Assembly (NCBI GenBank): GCA_937975745.1 | Contig: CALJUK010000324.1 | Span: 1 to 8,024 of the forward strand | Source: an uncultured Planctomycetaceae bacterium | GTDB lineage: Bacteria; Planctomycetota; Planctomycetia; Planctomycetales; Planctomycetaceae | Direction of reading: 5' to 3' | Length of the DNA: 8,024 bases | Part shown: positions 5,880 through 8,024 of the stretch, in pieces | Layout of the letters: each line of letters begins with the position of its first letter | How positions within the stretch are numbered: position 1 is the first letter of the stretch | The notes under the pieces: generated by a model | The model's database searches: none | Told to the model about the DNA's origin: nothing | Seen by the model: the letters and a program-made list of their open reading frames with translations, nothing else | Translations under genes and position numbers: made by a program

Positions 5880-5905
5880 TTAACATTCCTTTGCTGCGCT
5901 ATAAT
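5880..5905 (+). promoter_or_regulatory. Probable promoter of the HTH-HTH-ATPase operon
   Basis: A perfect TATAAT lies at 5900-5905. The nearest -35-like word is TTAACA at 5880-5885, but its 14-base spacing is short, so the -35 assignment is uncertain. Transcription would start near 5912, about 35 bases ahead of the ATG at 5947. Confidence 0.5.
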
Positions 5906-5946
5906 CATCTTCAGCGGCATCCGTTTGCCTTTACTTGGAGATGACT

Positions 5947-6135
5947 ATGAGCGAGTTGCTGAATGCGAAGGAATTGGCCGAACGACTTCGGGTGAAGCCA
6001 GCAACGGTCCTCGGGTGGCACCGTCGCGGCTGGATCCCCGGTTTACGGGCCGGACGGCGCCCCATCCTCTTTGACGTCCAGGCGGTTGAGAGTGCCCTCC
6101 GCGAGCGTGCGTCCGTCAAAGGGGGGAAGAAATGA
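5947..6135 (+). CDS. Excisionase-like helix-turn-helix protein, first of pair
   Basis: 62 residues. The ATG at 5947 is preferred over the ATG at 5941 and the TTG at 5935 because GGAG at 5937-5940 is then 6 bases upstream. The sequence is a minimal MerR/excisionase-type domain: helix-turn-helix at residues 4-30 (LNAKELAERLRVKPATVLGW), the wing strand RPILFD (38-43), the helix VQAVESALRER (44-54), and a Lys-rich tail. Proteins of this size and fold act as recombination directionality factors (Xis) or as small repressors. Its stop overlaps the next start in ATGA (6132-6135), so translation is probably coupled. It heads the three-gene operon. Confidence 0.85.
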   Translation: MSELLNAKELAERLRVKPATVLGWHRRGWIPGLRAGRRPILFDVQAVESALRERASVKGGKK

Positions 6136-6335
6136 CGAACAGCCTCCCTGCGACCGCACAGAAGCTTCTGAAGCCCGCTGATGCGTCGGCCTATCTGGCG
6201 ATTTCGCCAAGAAAGCTGTGGTCCATCAAGAGCACAGGGGATCTACCTCACATCCGAATCGGGACCGCAGTCAGGTATTCGGTCGATGACTTGGATGATT
6301 GGATTGAGCGACAGCGCCAAGGGGGACACGCATGA
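6132..6335 (+). CDS. Excisionase-like helix-turn-helix protein, second of pair
   Basis: 67 residues with a G-rich ribosome binding region just upstream (GGGGGGAAGAA). Residues 11-38 (KLLKPADASAYLAISPRKLW) form the HTH, followed by the wing IRIGTAVRYS (41-50) and the helix VDDLDDWIERQRQ. This is the canonical 'helix-turn-helix domain-containing / excisionase family' layout, with the RY-S-V-DLD-W signature typical of that group. It shares a four-base ATGA overlap with both neighbours (6132-6135 and 6332-6335). It is only distantly similar to the 5947 product, so the pair is not a recent duplication. The likely role is DNA binding in excision, or in control of the replication operon. Confidence 0.88.
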   Translation: MTNSLPATAQKLLKPADASAYLAISPRKLWSIKSTGDLPHIRIGTAVRYSVDDLDDWIERQRQGGHA

Positions 6336-7879
6336 GCATCGCCACGTGCGAACCTTGCTCGGCGTGGAACAACCACGACCAACCCAACGTCGGCGAGGAC
6401 GAGGAACCTTCTCATCCCTGTAGCGATTTGGTTACCAGCTACGATTCAACTGGATCGCGCCAGATCATCATCGAAGGTCGTGTCATTGGCAACTGCCGAA
6501 GCAAGGCCGACTCGGGCGGCGGAACCGTTCTCGTTCCAACGCCGATCGGCGAAATCCTGCAACAGATCACAGAGGTTACCAACGGCTGGCCATGTCGAAT
6601 CGGGAATCTCCTTTTCGTTGACGATTCGGGCATCAGCTATTTTGAAAAGCAGCCTTCTCTATTCGGTTGGCTCGGCCGATCAACCGGAAAGCCACCGCGA
6701 TTTGCCAACCGTCCCGGCTTCCACACAAAGGGAGAAGTCTTCGCCGAGCTGCAGCGAACTGCGACCAACTACCAAGCAGTTGAGACCTTCCCACACGAGC
6801 CCTTGATGCCCGACCACTACTACGGGTGCTGCCTCCCAGATCCCGGCGACGGATCGACTCTGGCGAAACTCCTAGACTTCTTCTCGCCGGAAACTGAGAT
6901 TGATCGTCACCTAATTGCAGCCTTGTTTGCGACTCCGTTGTGGGGAGGACCTCCAGGCTGTCGGCCGGTATTCTGCATCGTCGCAGATAGTGGTCGAGGA
7001 AGTGGAAAGACTTCTTGCGCCAATGCTGTTGCACGCCTCTACGGTGGATCAGTCGATGTGAGCAGGGGAGAGAGTTTCGATCAGATCAAGAAGCGGCTGT
7101 TGACCCCAGCGGCCCTCTCGATGCGAGTATTGAGCTTGGACAATCTCAAGGTGTCCAATTTCTCTTGGGCCGAACTGGAGTCGATGGTCACAAGTCCGAC
7201 TATCAGCGGCAATCGCAACTACTGCGGGAATGCCGATCGGCCCAACACACTTACAGCAACGATCACTCAAAACACTGCGAGCATGGGCCGCGACATGGCC
7301 CAACGCTGTATCATCATCAAGCTGACACGACCAAGACGATCGGGCGACTGGAAGGAACGGCTCGACAACTTCATCGACAATAACCGCGAACAGATCTTTG
7401 GAGATCTGATCGGACTGCTGAGATCCGAAACACACCATTTGGTCGATTTCACGCGCTGGTCAACTTGGGAACGGGCTGTCCTGCAGCGGTTTCCGACTCC
7501 TACCGACATCCAGCGTGTCATTGTCGAACGTCAGTCAGAGATAGACTGTGAGGGTGAAGAGAACGATCTGATCTCAGAATGCTTTGAGCGGCATCTGCTG
7601 GAAGTATTTGCAGATTGCGATCGCAGACGGATTCACGTTCCGTCTTCACTTGCGGCCACTTGGCTCAACGAAGCGACAGGTGAGAACCACGGTCAAACGA
7701 AGGCGACGCAGGAATTGAAGCAACGCATCAAGACCAATGAGCTTCGCCAGTTGGCGGAAAACCCATGCAACACTTACGGTCGAGGCTTTGTTTGGACTGG
7801 GAAGGATGCCAGCCCATCTGAGAAGGTCACGACCGACCTACGAGAGCGACTGAACAACCCGAATCGGCCAAGGCAATAG
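6332..7879 (+). CDS. D5-like/AAA+ replicative helicase-type ATPase of a mobile element
   Basis: 515 residues, started by coupling to the upstream stop (ATGA) with GGGGG (6321-6325) as ribosome binding site. The Walker A motif GRGSGKT is at residues 221-227 (K226). A Walker-B-like strand VLSLDN is at 266-271 (D270). A sensor-1-like TATITQN ends at N314, and an arginine-finger candidate is R325 (MAQRCIIIKL). This order and spacing match the D5/SF3-like AAA+ ATPases of phages and plasmids, which unwind DNA at the element's origin. Walker B lacks the usual second acidic residue (D-N in place of D-E/D-D), which is atypical for a helicase. Residues 1-210 show no primase motif (no archaeo-eukaryotic or TOPRIM signature), so a primase would have to come from elsewhere. 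The C-terminal third (about 400-515) is helical and may carry a winged-helix DNA-binding part. Iteron-like repeats begin 7 bases after the stop. Confidence 0.82.
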   Translation: MSIATCEPCSAWNNHDQPNVGEDEEPSHPCSDLVTSYDSTGSRQIIIEGRVIGNCRSKADSGGGTVLVPTPIGEILQQITEVTNGWPCRIGNLLFVDDSGISYFEKQPSLFGWLGRSTGKPPRFANRPGFHTKGEVFAELQRTATNYQAVETFPHEPLMPDHYYGCCLPDPGDGSTLAKLLDFFSPETEIDRHLIAALFATPLWGGPPGCRPVFCIVADSGRGSGKTSCANAVARLYGGSVDVSRGESFDQIKKRLLTPAALSMRVLSLDNLKVSNFSWAELESMVTSPTISGNRNYCGNADRPNTLTATITQNTASMGRDMAQRCIIIKLTRPRRSGDWKERLDNFIDNNREQIFGDLIGLLRSETHHLVDFTRWSTWERAVLQRFPTPTDIQRVIVERQSEIDCEGEENDLISECFERHLLEVFADCDRRRIHVPSSLAATWLNEATGENHGQTKATQELKQRIKTNELRQLAENPCNTYGRGFVWTGKDASPSEKVTTDLRERLNNPNRPRQ

Positions 7880-7885
7880 CCGGTC

Positions 7886-7998
7886 TAGGACAGTTAGGGC
7901 ACGCGTAGGACAGTTCTTGAAGCATTCGGTCCGATCATAACACGAAAACTGCAAACAACTTTTGCCGTTGATAGGACAGTTAGGACACTTAGGACACT
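7886..7998 (+). repeat. Six 9-bp iteron-like repeats after the ATPase gene
   Basis: Consensus TAGGACAST. The copies are 7886-7894, 7895-7903 (TAGGGCACG, degenerate), 7906-7914, and three in tandem at 7972-7980, 7981-7989 and 7990-7998. Two groups are separated by 57 bases. The second group runs into A-rich DNA (GTTAAAAAAG). Short direct repeats plus an AT-rich stretch beside a replicative ATPase gene are the usual layout of a plasmid or phage origin. One reading frame (from 7941) is open through the second group to the window end (giving GQLGHLGHFVKK), so it could instead be the repetitive start of another gene. Confidence 0.65.
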
Positions 7999-8024
7999 TC
8001 GTTAAAAAAGTAGATAGCAAAGAA

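Noticed and set aside
7886..7998. CRISPR array
   Set aside because: The repeats are only 9 bp, partly in direct tandem without spacers, and no cas genes are visible.
7838..8020. 60-residue minus-strand frame with KCPKCPNCP, resembling a Cys-rich metal-binding peptide
   Set aside because: The Cys-Pro pattern is just the 9-bp repeat read in one frame; there is no clear start context and it overlaps the ATPase 3' end.

Overview
The window looks like accessory, mobile-element DNA from a bacterium of moderately high GC. My best guess is a planctomycete. The guess rests on remembered resemblance of several proteins (a CBM-like structural protein ending in a 'LGVQLPSD' tail, a C-terminal winged-helix domain ending in 'GNGYRI', and a reading frame that crosses a tRNA 3' end) to families common in that phylum. 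It has not been tested by any search.

Layout. The left edge (1-510) is the 3' part of a reading frame open from the first base, probably the C-terminus of a tyrosine recombinase. It runs straight through the antisense of a tRNA-Cys 3' half (281-325), a typical integrase attachment core, and then 62 codons beyond it. Bases 511-1132 are gene-free and carry two exact copies of a 20-bp-class palindrome and a perfect 14-bp-arm inverted repeat. A 441-residue protein with a CBM-like beta-sandwich follows (1133-2458), then an 85-residue helix-turn-helix protein (2524-2781). On the minus strand lies a J-domain protein with one membrane segment (2730-3713), whose 3' end overlaps the HTH gene by 52 bp. 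The divergent intergenic region (3714-4150) holds a long hairpin pair directly ahead of a 120-residue HTH-like gene (4151-4513). A second gene-free stretch (4514-5013) carries the third copy of the palindrome next to another hairpin. It leads into a 274-residue protein with a C-terminal winged-helix domain (5014-5838).

The right part (5947-7879) is a tight three-gene operon: two excisionase-like HTH proteins of 62 and 67 residues and a 515-residue P-loop AAA+/D5-like ATPase, joined by two ATGA stop/start overlaps and preceded by a perfect TATAAT box. Just past the ATPase stop are six copies of a 9-bp repeat (consensus TAGGACAST) running into A-rich DNA, which could be iterons of a replication origin.

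Together the parts (recombinase end with att core, four small HTH regulators or recombination factors, a replicative-type ATPase, iteron-like repeats, a shared palindrome at three intergenic sites) suggest an integrative element with its own replication/excision module. The J-domain gene and the beta-sandwich protein would be cargo or structural genes. What is seen is the sequence structure; the assembly into one element is inference.
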